Positions 10,381 to 21,769 are shown, counted from the first letter of the stretch. The stretch: 64,000 nucleotides of DNA from Ascarosepion bandense (GCA_037127315.1 JBBBDQ010001920.1:1-64000), one strand, 5' to 3'. Program-made: numbers and translations. The notes: generated by a model not told the origin, from the letters alone.

Positions 10381-11302
10381 TTTGTGTAGGATCCGTTTGT
10401 ACCATCTGATATATTTGATGGTAATATCATTGAAAGACAACAAAAAATCACAGGAATTGTTGATTTTTTTATCGGTTCTAAGCTTTTGGCTCACATAAGC
10501 CATTATCAAAGAATAAATATTAATGCACAGTAAACATAGAACATTTAAGTTATTAACAATAAAGAGAATTAAATTGAAGAGACAAGTCCATCTCTACCAT
10601 GGCGGATGGCCGCTGACAGTGACAAAATGGTGGCGTTGTGGTCCCTGATCCGATTACAGGCATTAGAGTATGTTAGTTGAGATATCAAAATTTATCGTAT
10701 TCAAACCAGATTTAAGTTGTTTAATGTAGATAGCTTCCAGGATTTTGAGTTTCTGTTTATTATTTTCTTGTCTAAGTACATATGTGTTTTCTACGAGTGT
10801 TTTTCTAAGAAGTGTGCGTTGATAACCGTGTTGTTTTAAATGTCGGAATATGTTTGATTGTCATTTAAGTGCAACGTAAGACGCCGTGAGAGTGAATTTG
10901 TAGTATGGCTAATGTAGATATTATTTAATTTGTTAGAGATACATTCTCAAAAGGGACATTTGAATTTATAAACTACATTGGTTTTTTGCAAATCGCTAAC
11001 AGTGGGGGAAGAGTCATTGCAAACAAATGAATTGGATGTAGTGGATTTAGTGTAATATATGATAAACTTAATTCTTTTGTTAGGGTCTGTCGGAGAAATA
11101 TTAGTGTTTATGAGTTTTTTTTAGGATATTTTCGTCTAGTTGGTAGTTAGAGTGCATCTGGCTACGATATAAGAGAGTGATATGTTTGGGATTGGTTGGG
11201 CTAGTATCATAATGTGTTGTTTTTTCCGTGTTAAGGGTTTTAAGAAAATGTCATATTTGTTCATCAACTATGTAGTTGGGAAAATTATTGTTGATGAGTG
11301 TC

Positions 11303-11312
<10 letters not shown>
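10381..11312 (-). pseudogene. Penelope-like element (copy 3): end of RT, GIY-YIG domain, 3' region
   Basis: Penelope-like elements are retroelements with a GIY-YIG endonuclease. Read on the minus strand, roughly 11060-10960 gives a KFIIYYTKSTTSNSFV segment, then DLQKTNVVYKFKCPF, the start of the GIY-YIG core. Next come YISHTTNSLSRRLTLHLND and, near 10860-10690, FRHLKQHGYQRTLL and NKQKLKILEAIYIKQLK before a stop. A 3' region with GTGAGCCAAAAGC follows at 10480-10512. The stretch near 10300-10440 looks like the N-terminal piece of a second tandem copy (a short frame ending RILHKNS). The frames are broken by several indels. The copy has lost most of the reverse transcriptase. Confidence 0.75.
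10480..10512 (-). ncRNA. Hammerhead-like core, copy 3
   Basis: Minus strand TGATAATGGCTTATGTGAGC then CAAAAGC. It has the same architecture as 9690-9720, with GAAA degenerated to AAAA. Confidence 0.33.
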
Positions 11313-11338
<26 letters not shown>

Positions 11339-11512
11339 TACTGGCCATAATTCTGGTTAGCCTCCAAAGACGTTGTTTTTATGTGGAACTCAAATACTGC
11401 TAGAAAAATAGGAAAAAATAGCAATGGACAATACTTTCAGTGAAATGTTTTTTACTAATTTTTGGAAATAAAACATTACTTTTCATGAAAATTCAGCGAG
11501 AACTTATTCTAG
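11313..11512. other. TA run and transposon-end debris
   Basis: (TA)n at 11313-11336 followed by TACTACTGGCCATAAT, an end of the MITE family at 8634. The remainder to 11512 shows nothing I can name. Confidence 0.6.
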
Positions 11513-12190
11513 GTCCTAAAAACTGAATGCATGGTCTTCGGTAAAAAGGGAAGACCAATATGCCAAATACAGGTTGGTGATACTAGAATCAAGCAGGTAG
11601 AAGAATTTAAATACCTGGGAAGTGTTCTAAGAGAAGACGGAAAGTCCGACACAGAGATCCGAAGGTAAATTGGCATGGCAAAGAAAGCATTCCAGAAGTC
11701 GAGTAAAGTACTAAGAAACAGGACAATTATGCTAGAAACAAAGAGGAGAGTACTGGAGTGCTATGTGATGTCAGTTCTTCAATATGGCAGTGAATATTGG
11801 ACAATATCATCAAAGGTGAAGGAAAAACTTGAAGCAACTGAAATGTGGTTTTACAGAAGAATACTGTGAATATATCATGGATCAAGCATGTGAGCAATGA
11901 TGAGATTTTGAAAATGATGAAAACAAAAAGGAAAAGCTAAAATTCCAGGGACATGCATTGAGGAAGGAGGGCTTGGAGAATCTGATACTAACAGGTCAGA
12001 TAGAGGGAAAAAGAGACAGAGGAAAGCAATGGATAACATATTTAAAGGATCTAATCAGGTGGATGACAGAACGAGAGTAGCATGGTGCAACAGGAGAAGG
12101 CATGCTAAGAGCCACCAGGAATCAGAGGATGTAGAATGCCATGAAAGCTTACGTCCTGAAGGGACAGGGCATATAGGAGAAGAATATATA
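11513..12190 (+). pseudogene. LINE-R copy 2, 3' fragment of reverse transcriptase
   Basis: Begins inside the RT after the YADD box (KTECMVFGKKG), continues through IQVGDTRIKQVEEFKYLGSV and an uninterrupted stretch at 11675-11869 (ending EMWFYRRIL), then degenerates. It ends with the family's GGGCATATAGGAGAAGAA tail. It is 5' truncated and has stops and frameshifts. Confidence 0.88.
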
Positions 12191-12771
12191 ACAAGTGTGC
12201 AATTTTAAAATATTATTCTAGAGAATAACTGTTGTGAAACCTCTCTTTCACCTGTCTAATACTCTAACAACAAAATAATTCTGCTTGTATTGTCTTGCTC
12301 TCTGAACTGGTTTGTAACTAAAGTATCTGATTTCTCCTCACTGCATGTTTGTGATTCTGCACTTGCATTGTTCTGCTCGCTGCACACACAAAGCGTATTC
12401 AATTACCAGTGGTGCATGAAAACTTGTTCTGTTATATTCAGCATCGAAGACGGAAGTCCTTCTTATGGGTGACTGATCAAGAGACATACTCAGGTCTAAA
12501 TCCAAGGTCAGGTGTTATCCACGATGACGTTTCTCCAGGAGCTTCCCTTCAGAAATTTGGGCAAATCTTCCAGTCAATATAGGTCAATACAATCACATAC
12601 TTGTAAAACTTGCAATATAGTAAGCATGCTACAATAATACTTTTACATATACATGTGCACTGATGTATGTGCAGACGTGTTTTATATGGATTTATGTAAA
12701 TGAAAATTGTAGTTAAAAAAATGCAGAATCATAAACAAGTGGTAATTGTAAATTCATTGATAATATTTGCT
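12191..12771. other. No gene recognised
   Basis: Unique-looking AT-rich sequence. The short frames here have no recognisable domain. Confidence 0.55.
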
Positions 12772-12836
12772 GTTTCTCTATAAGGAAACATTCAGTATTC
12801 ACTGATCTGCAGCCAGTCCTGCTATTGAATGAAATT
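12772..12836. repeat. Stray monomer of the 147-bp satellite
   Basis: TTTCTCTATAAGGAAACATT followed by CAGTATTCACTGATCTGCAG and CAGTCCTGCTATT aligns with the satellite at 55.4-57.1 kb, including half of its TTATAA-centred palindrome. Confidence 0.7.
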
Positions 12837-12879
12837 TATATAATCTCTAAACAATCTTTAAACAATTACTTTATTATGT

Positions 12880-13014
12880 CCTTTAGTTCATATCGCAATT
12901 TCTGCTATTGATGAGGGGGGGGTCCTTTCTAACATTTTTTTGAAGTAGTGTGCAACATTAATAATCTTGATTATATGATTATTTTCTCTTTGTGCTACAT
13001 GTTATTTCTTTGCA
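12880..13014 (-). pseudogene. Degenerate copy of the coding-like unit at 24.5 kb
   Basis: On the minus strand the translation contains KENNHIIKIINVAHYFKKML, which lines up with the ENNAIIKMLAIHTISNRKFG stretch of the frame at 24468-24710. The family is not identified. The pattern of an N-terminal Asn-Ile-Ile-Lys helix recalls hAT-like transposase fragments, but I cannot confirm that. Confidence 0.45.
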
Positions 13015-13160
13015 TTTTTTTAGTCATATCACCCCAACTGTCTACTACAAGGCAGTCTACTACCACTGGTGCACAGTGGGTTACATAGGAGGAAAGTTAT
13101 GAGAAAGAGTGACAGGTTACAGGGGGTGTCAGGAAGTGAGTAAGAAAAGGATGACTGTGA
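13015..13160 (-). mobile_element. LINE-B 3' tail fragment
   Basis: Poly(T), then a diverged tail (CATATCACCCCAACTG) and GAAAGTTATGAGAAAGAGTG, which is shared with the tails at 13353 and 34996. Confidence 0.75.
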
Positions 13161-13163
13161 CCA

Positions 13164-13226
13164 TAAAGTGAGGGATCAATTTATATATTGATTGTAATAT
13201 CAAATTGGTCCCCCACTTTATATTTA
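13164..13226. repeat. Hairpin: inverted repeat with GGGGATC core
   Basis: ATAAAGTGAGGGATCAATTT and its inverse AAATTGGTCCCCCACTTTAT flank about 20 bases. The same hairpin recurs at 14.8, 15.1 and 29.1 kb between SINE-A pieces. Confidence 0.75.
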
Positions 13227-13352
13227 CATAATAATTTCTTGTCTGTTGATTAGCCGTAGAAAACAAATCAATCAGTCAATGAAATACTGATTAGCTACAC
13301 ATGCAAGTCTTTTAGATTTATTTACATTCTCTGGAATATAAATGTATAGAAA

Positions 13353-13490
13353 TTTTTTTTTTTATAATCATATCGCCCGAAGCAAGGCATGTTACTGCCA
13401 CTGTTTTGCAGGGGGTTACATAGGAGGAAAGTTATGAGAAAGAGTGACAGGTTACAGGGAGTGTCAGGAAATGGGTAAGAAAAGGATGAG
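13353..13490 (-). mobile_element. LINE-B 3' tail fragment
   Basis: Poly(T) with the tail CGAAGCAAGGCATGTTACTG and GCAGGGGGTTACATAGGAGG. It is truncated after about 138 bp. Confidence 0.82.
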
Positions 13491-13654
13491 TGCTATCCAT
13501 TTTATTTGTTCTGCTGTTGAAAGACCTCAAGTGGTGCAATTTCTCTTATCTGGTACAGTTCTTTTATCTGTGATAATATAATGCCAGTTTATTGATCTTA
13601 GAAATGGTGCATCCTGGGTATGAAAATAAACTACATCCAGCAGTAACCCCACTG

Positions 13655-13765
13655 ATCATGCAGTTTTGAGAAGTATAGAACCACCTTTTAATTGCTGTTA
13701 TTTTGAGGTCCACCTTGACTCGGCGTGGTAGCACTTATTAAGGTCCCGGCTATGGGCAAATAGTT
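13655..13765 (-). repeat. Dispersed repeat also found at 32.06 kb
   Basis: The minus strand reads TATTTGCCCATAGCCGGGAC, then GCTACCACGCCGAGTCAAGG. It aligns over about 110 bp with 32056-32205. No origin recognised. Confidence 0.75.
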
Positions 13766-13954
13766 AACTTTAAAATTGGTATTAAAACATTATGAAAGTA
13801 CAAAAATGAACTTTTGTAATTAAGATACTAGCAATCTATTTTTGAAAAAAAAAACAAATTTACCTGCAATCTAAAATAAAATAATAAATTAGTAGCAAAT
13901 ATTTGACTCTCAACAAAAAAATAACTCTTTACAAAAATATATCAATGAAATCTA

Positions 13955-14215
13955 ATCTACAAACTAATTTCTTACAAAAAATACATATTATATTCATACA
14001 ATCCTATCCTAAAAATCTAGTCAGTATTAAATAACCCATTGAAGTTAATATGTCATAAAACAGAATAAACTCAAAACCTTATCTACAAACTGATTTTTTA
14101 CAAAGAATACATATTCTATTCATATGAACCTATCTTAAAAATCTTGTCAGTATTAAATAACACACTGTGTTTCTGATGCCATAAAACAAAATAAACCCAA
14201 AACTTGATCTACAAT
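13955..14215. repeat. 126-bp tandem repeat, about two copies
   Basis: CTACAAACTAATTT recurs at spacings of 126 bases (13957, 14083, then a partial at 14209), with a shared AATCTNGTCAGTATTAAATA segment. AT-rich. Confidence 0.85.
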
Positions 14216-14561
14216 CAATGAATCGAAATATTGACCCACTATATGATGGTAGGGTAAGTCTTAGCTGTCTTAAGAAATATAGAATGTCAATAGCGATAGA
14301 GTAAAGTTTTGTGTGTGGGGAAGGGTTGTTGGAGAGAAAATGATTCACTACCCACAAGGTTGCATGAATGCTTTTAAACTCTGTCAAGACTGGCAAATGA
14401 GGACTGAAGCTCCAGCCCAGATATAACAACTTTACACTAATCTTCAAGGTGAGTTTTTTTATTTATTTATTTTTTTACAGTGAGTTTCACCATGTACACA
14501 GCGTGGGAGCTGCTCAAAGTAGAATACATAGTAAGAAGCACAGTTTATGAGGATATGTGTG
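14216..14561. other. No gene recognised
   Basis: Unremarkable sequence between a tandem repeat and the SINE-A array. Confidence 0.55.
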
Positions 14562-15345
14562 GAAGTCAGTCAGTCAGTTAAGTGCCATACGGGATACACA
14601 CTTGGACGATCATGTCTCCAAAGAGACATGACTGACTGAGCAGAAGCTTATCCTGCAGTCAGTTGCCATTGCTTTCTGTGGTAGAATGGTTGCCAGCCAA
14701 GGATATAGAATACAATTTGTCCTGCCATTTAATCATAGCTGGAGCGAGAAGACATAGATTATATTACATTATTATATTAAGTGTAATTAGGGGGGGGATC
14801 AGTTTATTACTTTATAACAATAGAAAACTGATCCCCTACTTTATGCCCAGTAGAAGTTTTAATTATGTTTCCAACTATTATATTCAGTCAGTTAGTTAAG
14901 TACTATACGTAATACACACTTGGGCGATCATGTCTCTTTCGAGACATGACTGACTGAGCAGAAGATTATCCTGCAGTCAGTTGCCATTGCTTTCTGTGGT
15001 AGAATGGTTGCCAGCCAGGGATATAGAACCCAATCTGTCCTGCCATTTAACTCATAGCTGGAGGGAGAAGAGATAGATTATATTACATTATTATATTAGG
15101 TATAATTAGTAGGGGATCCCTTTTTTACTTTATAACAATAGAAAACCGATCCCCTATTTTATGCCAAGTAGAAGTTTAAATTATGTTTCCAACTATTATA
15201 TCCAGTCAGTCAGTTAAGTGCCATACATGTTACATGCTTGGGTGATCATGTCTTGAAAGAGACATGACTGACTGTAGTAGGTTGACATTGCTTTTTGCAG
15301 TAGACTAGTTGCCAGCCAGAAGAGATCTATAACTTTGGATCTATA
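14562..15345 (-). mobile_element. Tandem array of SINE-A 3' bodies separated by hairpins
   Basis: Three minus-orientation SINE-A bodies begin at about 14570, 14885 and 15203, each with GTCAGT(C/T)AGTTAAGTRC and GAGACATGACTGACTG. The first two run on through a TATTACATTATTATATTA linker and a GGGGATC-type hairpin (14791-14845 and 15110-15160) before the next body, giving a period of about 320 bp. The tRNA-like head is absent from these units. The third is truncated near 15305 and faces the plus-strand copy at 15346. Confidence 0.8.
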
Positions 15346-15642
15346 ACCTTGGATGTGTGTTGTGGTGCAGTGGATATCAACAAGAAATGAGAAATCAGGA
15401 AGCCAAGTTCGAATTCCAGTTGAATTCCTTGCATTCACTTATGCACAAATACCCTAGAGAAAGGTATTAATCCATCTCTTCCCTCCAGTTATGGGTTAAA
15501 TAGCAGGACAGATTGGGTTCTATAGCTTTGGCTGGCAATGAGTCTACCACAGAAAGTAATGGCAACCAACTGCGGAATAGTCTTCTGCCCAGTCAGTCAG
15601 GTCTCTTAAGAGACATGATCACCCGGGAGTGAGTTATCAAGC
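15346..15642 (+). mobile_element. SINE-A, tRNA-derived, near full length
   Basis: The head has an A-box-like TTGTGGTGCAGTGGATATC and a B-box-like AGTTCGAATTCCAG, the pol III promoter layout of a tRNA-derived SINE. The body (GGTATTAATCCATCTCTTCC, GTCTACCACAGAAAG) ends near GAGACATGATCACCC. Confidence 0.82.
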
Positions 15643-15645
15643 AAG

Positions 15646-15942
15646 TAAATTAGAAGAAGTTCAACAGGCAGGAAGTAGAAGAAAAGAAACTGTTTGGGTG
15701 GAAGTGGTGGTTACATTTAATTAATTCAGCATTAAAAGTGTGGGACCTACATGCCACTCTAGTGGCATGCTTGAATTCATGTGGCCTGAGTACCAGGGAA
15801 AAAAAATTGCCAGAGGGAAGCCACATCACATCAGTGAGGAAGTGACTGAAGTTGAGATGCCAAGTCATGACCAATGACATTGCAGATCTGACTTTGGATT
15901 TTGTTGAGAACCTTGATCACATGACTGGATATGGCAAAACTA
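15646..15942 (-). mobile_element. LINE-B internal fragment
   Basis: Corresponds to the C-terminal coding part of LINE-B (the reverse of its LFYKYFHG and LWNSLP region). Both ends are truncated, the right one by the Helitron. Confidence 0.7.
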
Positions 15943-15947
15943 TTCAA

Positions 15948-15971
15948 TCTAAACTTATTTATAAATGGAAC

Positions 15972-16025
<54 letters not shown>

Positions 16026-16664
16026 CTATAGACTCTAAAACGACTGAACGGATTTTCTTGAAAATTTACACAGTTGTACTATAAGTGTCTGCGAGTGTTT
16101 TTAGCTAGGTTCTGTGTCGAGGTACCCCCAATAAATATCGAAAATCAATAATCCAAAAAATCGGGTTATAGAAGGAGTGGTCCAATTTTAATCAAATTTG
16201 ATACACTCATAGACAAAGACATAAGAAATGATATTCAGAAGTTTCAAGGTTGCAGTTCTTACAATAGTGCAGAAAATCAATAATATTAATATATATATAT
16301 ATAAGACAAGATGTTTATCTGCCTGTATGTCTGTATTTTTTTTCAGCTCTTTTATTTTATTTTTTGCTTTGAGGTTGGCTCTAAATAGGTATAATTGTAG
16401 TTCTTAGTCTCAGCCATGATGCCATTTACTCAGAGGACATATTTAACCTTCAAAATTCAGTTTATGATGAAAAAACTTATTTGATATCAATCCCAGGAAA
16501 TCAAAATCCATTCATTTTTCTTTCAGTCTACTGTTTCTCTTTAAAAGGAAACAACTATTGTTTTGTAGTCTTTCATTTCAACGTCCAAAGAGTCTGAGCC
16601 CCAGGACCATGGATTAGTTTTAAAGCTTTCATTGCACCCGAGCAATGCCAGGCTATACTACTAG
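15948..16664 (+). mobile_element. Nonautonomous Helitron, copy 2
   Basis: Begins A|TCTAAACTTATTTATAAATG and ends GCTATACTACTAG|T. The CCCG-A-GC/GC-CAGG hairpin lies 8 nt before CTAG. A (TG)n run follows the 5' end (about 15976-16021). It is about 717 bp with no coding. Confidence 0.88.
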
Positions 16665-18009
16665 TACACAGATAAATGGTTTGAAAGTGGAAACTTTCTA
16701 CCTCAGAAACCAGCATTCAAGATTATCAATTTTTTTGTTAGGTTTGAACATTATAACATTTACTACTGTTAGTATTTATATAACTGTTTCAGTGTTAGTA
16801 TTTATGTAACTGTTTCAGCCTGTGAAAATCCTTCAGTGTTGGCTATTCTGCAGATGTTGAGTTTCTTGCAGTTATAATTACTTTATTTTTCTATTGGTTC
16901 TTGTTTTCAGATACAGAGTCATGTCTACTCTCCACAACCCCTTTCTCTAACACTGAAAAAGAAATGTATTATATTCATTCTTTTATCATCAAAACCAAAC
17001 CCTACTCTCACCAATGTTCTATTCCACAAACACCTTCAAACTATAAAGCCCACTAGACAACCTTTACTTCATCTCAGAAACTAATTACTTATTAGAAAGC
17101 TGACACTAGTGACCGTTTACTCATTTTCCATTTATTATACAGACAGGCTAATGTTTCCACACCATCTCCCATGCTGGTAAATGCAGTTCTATCTAAAAAC
17201 AATCAAGTGTGTCCCTCAGACAACCAGTACGTGTGCAAGCAATCATTTAAAGAATCATCCCCACATATTTTTTTAACCCCTACTCACAAACCCTTACCAG
17301 TATGACTCCAATTGGGCATTAAGTCTGTCCCACCAAAATGAGTTCCTGTGCGAATTTCTATTAAAAATTCAAGAGACACTGTTTTGTGTGCCTTCTTTGC
17401 TTCACTTGTCACACCGTGTGACAGCCAAGGTATGATTTGATGGACAAAAGTGTCAAACAAAAGAATTAGCTGTCATTCAACCTGACCAACAGACATATAG
17501 GAAGACAGTCAAATGAATTTTCTGACATTTTATGATTGAAAACTACGCAATTTTCATATGCAATTTACTGCATATGACCAAATTATCATGTAGGTGTTAA
17601 TTTGGCAGGAAATAGGGAGGCTCCGGTATCCATAGTAACTGGTGTTGCTGATGGTTTGAAAAATAAAAGGCGGCAGGAAAGGTTGGTGACATTTTCCGTT
17701 TCTGAGGCACCTTTCAAGAATTCTTTGATGTTTGAATCTTTTTCTTTTTGTCAGGCAACATTATGAAATTACTCCTCTGGACTAATCTCCTTATCTTTTT
17801 GTTTCTTTTAAACATGAGAAGATGAGAGAATTAGTACTGAAATAATGAGGAAGATGGAAAATTTAAAATATATATACAGCTTGCAATGAATAAAGTGTCA
17901 ACTAATTTATAACAAAATTAAAAAGAACACTGACATCTCGTTTTAACAGATATTTCAATCAAAATTACACAAAATTATCTTGAAATATGAAAGAGTAAAT
18001 TTATTCAAT
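16665..18009. other. No gene recognised
   Basis: About 1.3 kb of AT-rich sequence without a long frame or recognised repeat. It is one of the few unique-looking blocks in the window. Confidence 0.6.
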
Positions 18010-18572
18010 AAAATTGCCATTAGCTTCAAACATGGTCCCCAGGTAACTTTAGAATCTTCTGCTTCTCTTTGGGAAGGTCTCATTGTTTCGGATGGTTGAA
18101 TACCAACATATTCTTGCCTTCAGTTCATCTCTGGAGTTCCAAGGAGTTTTGTTAGTCTCTTGCTCAACTGCACTTTATATATAATAATAAAAAGTGTTGC
18201 AATATGGGGAGTTTGGTGTCCAGATGTAAGAGGGGATGTGGTCGCAGAAATTGTCTGATAGCCATGAATGGGTTCTCCTGCTTGAGTGGTAGGATTCAGA
18301 GTCCTTTTGCCAGACATAAGGGTCTTCCAGCAGTCACTCTCTTGACCCAGGGCAGAACTACCTTCTTTAATGTAGGCCTCCATTTTGAGTCTTAGGCCCG
18401 CACCAACAAATTCAGAAATTCTTTACCTATCAGAAAAATCAGAGCAAGTTTTCTGAGCTGCTGTACCTTCATAATCATCCAAAACTTTCTGAATCCTCTG
18501 CATTGTCCACAGATTGTTCCCTAAACACTCTGAAATGTTTGTCTTAGATTTTCCAGTGCAAATACCAAAGAA
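18010..18572 (-). pseudogene. mariner-like transposase, internally deleted and frameshifted
   Basis: This is a relic of a mariner-family (DDD) transposase. On the minus strand the N-terminal DNA-binding region is recognisable: TGKSKTNISECLGNNLWTMQ, then RIQKVLDDYEGTAAQK. After about 55 codons it jumps at a SEFVG/GLRLKMEAYIK junction to the C-terminal half. There, alternating frames give tokens equivalent to VLPWVKRV, SWLSDNF, WTPNSP, the SRDELKARI segment and a terminal FEANGNFIE. The deleted centre held the first catalytic Asp. The protein must be dead. The LINE-B fragment at 18580 abuts its 5' end. Confidence 0.8.
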
Positions 18573-18579
18573 TACAGCA

Positions 18580-18730
18580 ACTGTAAATGCAAATTCTACT
18601 CCAGCAGCTTCTTTTGTTGCACTTCCCGCCTGTGGAATTCTCTTCCATATTACTTGCTTTCCCAACAGATACAATCTTCAAGAATTCAAATGTAAAGTCA
18701 ATAATCATTTCCTGTCTCCCTAACTTGCAT

Positions 18731-18765
<35 letters not shown>

Positions 18766-18945
18766 TATGCTCCTTTCTCCATCCACCTCACTCTCATCAG
18801 TATTCTCCTCCTTCTCTTACCCTCTTCTTGACACCCCCTGTAACCTGTCACTCTTTCTCATAACATTCCTCCTATGTAATCCTCTGCACAATAGTAGCAG
18901 TAAAATGACTTGCTTGGGGCAACATGATTATAAAAAAAATACTGT
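18580..18945 (+). mobile_element. LINE-B 3' end, plus orientation, with internal (CT)n
   Basis: Starts at the coding remnant TCTACTCCAGCAGCTTCTTT, passes ACTTCCCGCCTGTGGAATTC (the LWNSLP region) and a (CT)n expansion at 18729-18760, and ends with TTGCTTGGGGCAACATGATT plus A-run. Confidence 0.83.
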
Positions 18946-18999
18946 TTTCAAATTTCTGGTTGAGGGAATTGTATCTTAGTGCTCTTTTTCTCACAGACG

Positions 19000-19096
19000 G
19001 TGCCCAACTGACTCTACTATACTGTCAGCAAAATTAAAAGTAAGCACTATGCAAGAGTTGGAGAAGATTTCAAAGGTCATGCTTGAAGCCAATGGC
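19000..19096 (+). pseudogene. mariner C-terminal fragment
   Basis: Translates to a MLEANGNFTE stop, the same C-terminus as the mariner relic at 18.0 kb but in the opposite orientation. Only about 30 codons remain. Confidence 0.55.
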
Positions 19097-19449
19097 AATT
19101 TCACTGAATAAATGTACTCGTTAGTATTTCAAGATATTTTGTGTAGTTTATCCACAGCACCTTGTATATATAACTATCCTAAACTGGATTTTAAAACAGC
19201 CTACTATGCAAGGCAATCTCCTATGATGACATTTATTTTGTATATAGCTGTGTCTATGACAAGTAAATTTGAATTTGTGCCAGAATATTTTTTTGGCAGA
19301 ATCCATCCTGCACATTTAAACATCAACCATTTATCTGTGCATTGAATACTTCTGCCATATTTGGTCTGGTGCTCCTGCTATTCATCACAAGGTTCTTGAG
19401 AAATTCCCTCATTCATTTCATTTTTTTTATTTTTTTATTTTATCGATTT
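19097..19449. other. No gene recognised
   Basis: Nothing nameable between the mariner fragment and the next LINE-B tail. Confidence 0.5.
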
Positions 19450-19985
19450 ATTTTTTTTAATCGTGTCACTCCGAGCAAGGCAATAACACCAATGATGTGC
19501 AGGGGGCCACATAAGAGAAAAGATTAGATAGGAGGAGAGTGAAGAGAAAGACAAACCAGTTAGAAAGGTGCAAGAGAAGGATGGGAATACAGGTGTGATG
19601 ACAGTTGCAAAGTTGGAGAGAAAGGAAAAGAATATACAAGGTGGTGTAGAAATAACTGGAGTCAAGTGGTTAAGGATGGGTATTGACATTACATTTCAAT
19701 TCATGGAGGTTGTAACCATCAGGAAAGCAAGAATATGGAAGGGAGTTCCACAGGCGGGAAGTGCAAGAAAAGAAGCTGCTGGAGTAGAATTGTTGGCTAC
19801 ATTTGGTTGATCTAACAGTGAATTGGTGGGACCCAGTTGCCAGTCTGGTTGCACGAGTAAACACCTGTTGCAGGGGCACCAATGACTTAAGTTCATCAGA
19901 GCAGACGCCATGAAAATATTTGTAGAATAGACAGGGGGAAGCTACATCCTTTGGAGCCTGTCAAAAACACTGAGATGTACAGCAG
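19450..19985 (-). mobile_element. LINE-B 3' end, about 535 bp
   Basis: Poly(T), tail CACTCCGAGCAAGGCAATAA and GTGCAGGGGGCCACATAAGA, then C-terminal coding. The minus-strand frame at 19670-19882 contains FTRATRLATGSHQF and LWNSLPYSCFPDGYNL, the standard end of the LINE-B polyprotein. Confidence 0.87.
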
Positions 19986-20446
19986 GTGTGCATGAGCATA
20001 TATGACAGTAGTATTATATGCACAAAGACTGTTTAAACACCCAGCAGAATTAAAAACAAAACCTTCAAAGTATGAATGGACCTTCTTGTAGACACAGCTA
20101 CCATCTAGCACAATGGGGTATAATTGACTTTGTAGCTATGCATGTGTCAGTGTGGTGATATAATGACATTGCTTGGGAGAAAATTTCCTAGACTGAAATC
20201 AATAGCCAAAATGGTGTGTTTCCTTAATAAATACCAACAGCCAAGTGTTTGGGACTGAAGCCAGTTTTCAAGTTAGAGAATATTTGCTGTGATTTGACTG
20301 AGAGACAGGAATGAAATCAACCAAGGCTGCTTGCCCACATCACACTATACATGAATGAAGGCCTCTCTGGCTTTCAACCCAGATATGTGGATGCAACTTG
20401 TTCTGGGTCACAGCTGTGCAATGGCCTTAGAGCCACACCTGATCAT
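19986..20446. other. No gene recognised
   Basis: Non-repetitive sequence leading into the GAT minisatellite. The last 100 bases could be the 3' end of an element that terminates in (GAT)n, but I cannot name it. Confidence 0.45.
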
Positions 20447-21262
20447 GGAATTGATGACGATGATGATGAGGATGACAGTGATTATGATGATGATGGTGAT
20501 GATGATGATGCCCATGGCTGTAACTATGATGGTGATGATAATGATGACGATGACAGTGGCAATGATAAAGATGATGACGATGATGACGACAACAATGAAG
20601 ATGATAACAATGATGAAGATGACCATGACCATATCCATGACTATGATCATGATGGTGATGACAGTGATGATGACGATAATGTATATTATGATGATGATGA
20701 TGTTGATCATCATCACCATTATCATCATAGTCATGACCATGACAATGGCGATAATGGTGATGATGATGGCGATGATAATGATGATAACCATTGCCATGAC
20801 AATCATGATAGTGATGATGATGAATATCAGGACGAAGACAGTGGTGATGATGATGATGATGATGGTGTTGACAATGATGGTGGTGATGGCGACATTGATG
20901 ATGACCATGACAACTATGCTGGTGATGATGGTAATGATGATGATAATGGATGATAATAGAGTTGAAAATGTTGATGACGATGAGCATGCCTATGATGTTG
21001 ATGATGATGATGATGGTGTTGACAATGATGGTGGTGATGGCGACATTGATGATGACCATGACAACTATGCTGGTGATGATGGTAATGATGATGATAATGG
21101 ATGATAATAGAGTTGAAAATGTTGATGACGATGAGCATGCCTATGATGTTGATCATGGTAATGATGATGATGATGATGATGGCAGTGACAATGATGATGA
21201 TGAAGACGATGATGACAATGATGTCAACTACGATGATGATGATAACAATACAATCCCTGCTT
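20447..21262. repeat. GAT/GAC-rich minisatellite with a 151-bp internal duplication
   Basis: About 815 bases of GATGATGAC-like triplets. The unit starting GGATGATAATAGAGTTGAAA occurs at 20948 and 21099. The 151-bp spacing is not a multiple of three, so the Asp-rich and Met-rich frames through the array cannot be one conserved protein. Confidence 0.93.
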
Positions 21263-21769
21263 TACAATAAAGGAGAAGCGTAAAACAAGGCTATCATTTT
21301 ATTATTAATCCTATAATAACCCCCCACACCTAAAATCAAGTACCAGTTTTGTAAATTAGTGATCAAGTATAAATTAAAATAGTTCATATGACGATGGGCA
21401 TTGATGGAAGTAAAGATGCTTTTACAAGACAGGATATACTCCACAGTTTGGATATTTGTGGCTGTTTTAAAAAAGAGAGCAGAAATTAAGATTTCTTTCA
21501 GGAATAGGCGTTCTTTGAGTCTTCAGGTTAACCATTCCAATGAAGTAAATTATCATTGTAGGTACTTCTGCAAATCTATTGTCTCTTTAAATGCATTGTT
21601 CTGCAAACCTATGACATTGTAAATCTGGTATCCTGTTTGCCTATAATTCAAAATATCGGTGATTCTCTACAGAATGATTTTATGGAGATGTGTTTCAGGG
21701 ATTTTTTATAATGTAGAAGAGCAATTCCAGTAATGTACAATACTTTAATTGAATAGTTCTTTGGATTTA
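21263..21769. other. No gene recognised
   Basis: Spacer between two minisatellites. Confidence 0.5.

Noticed and set aside
20351..21270. Asp-rich, Met-rich or Ile/His-rich proteins of up to 249 residues across the GAT array
   Set aside because: All six frames are open because the array is triplet repeats without stop codons. The 151-bp duplication breaks any one frame, and no conserved domain is present.
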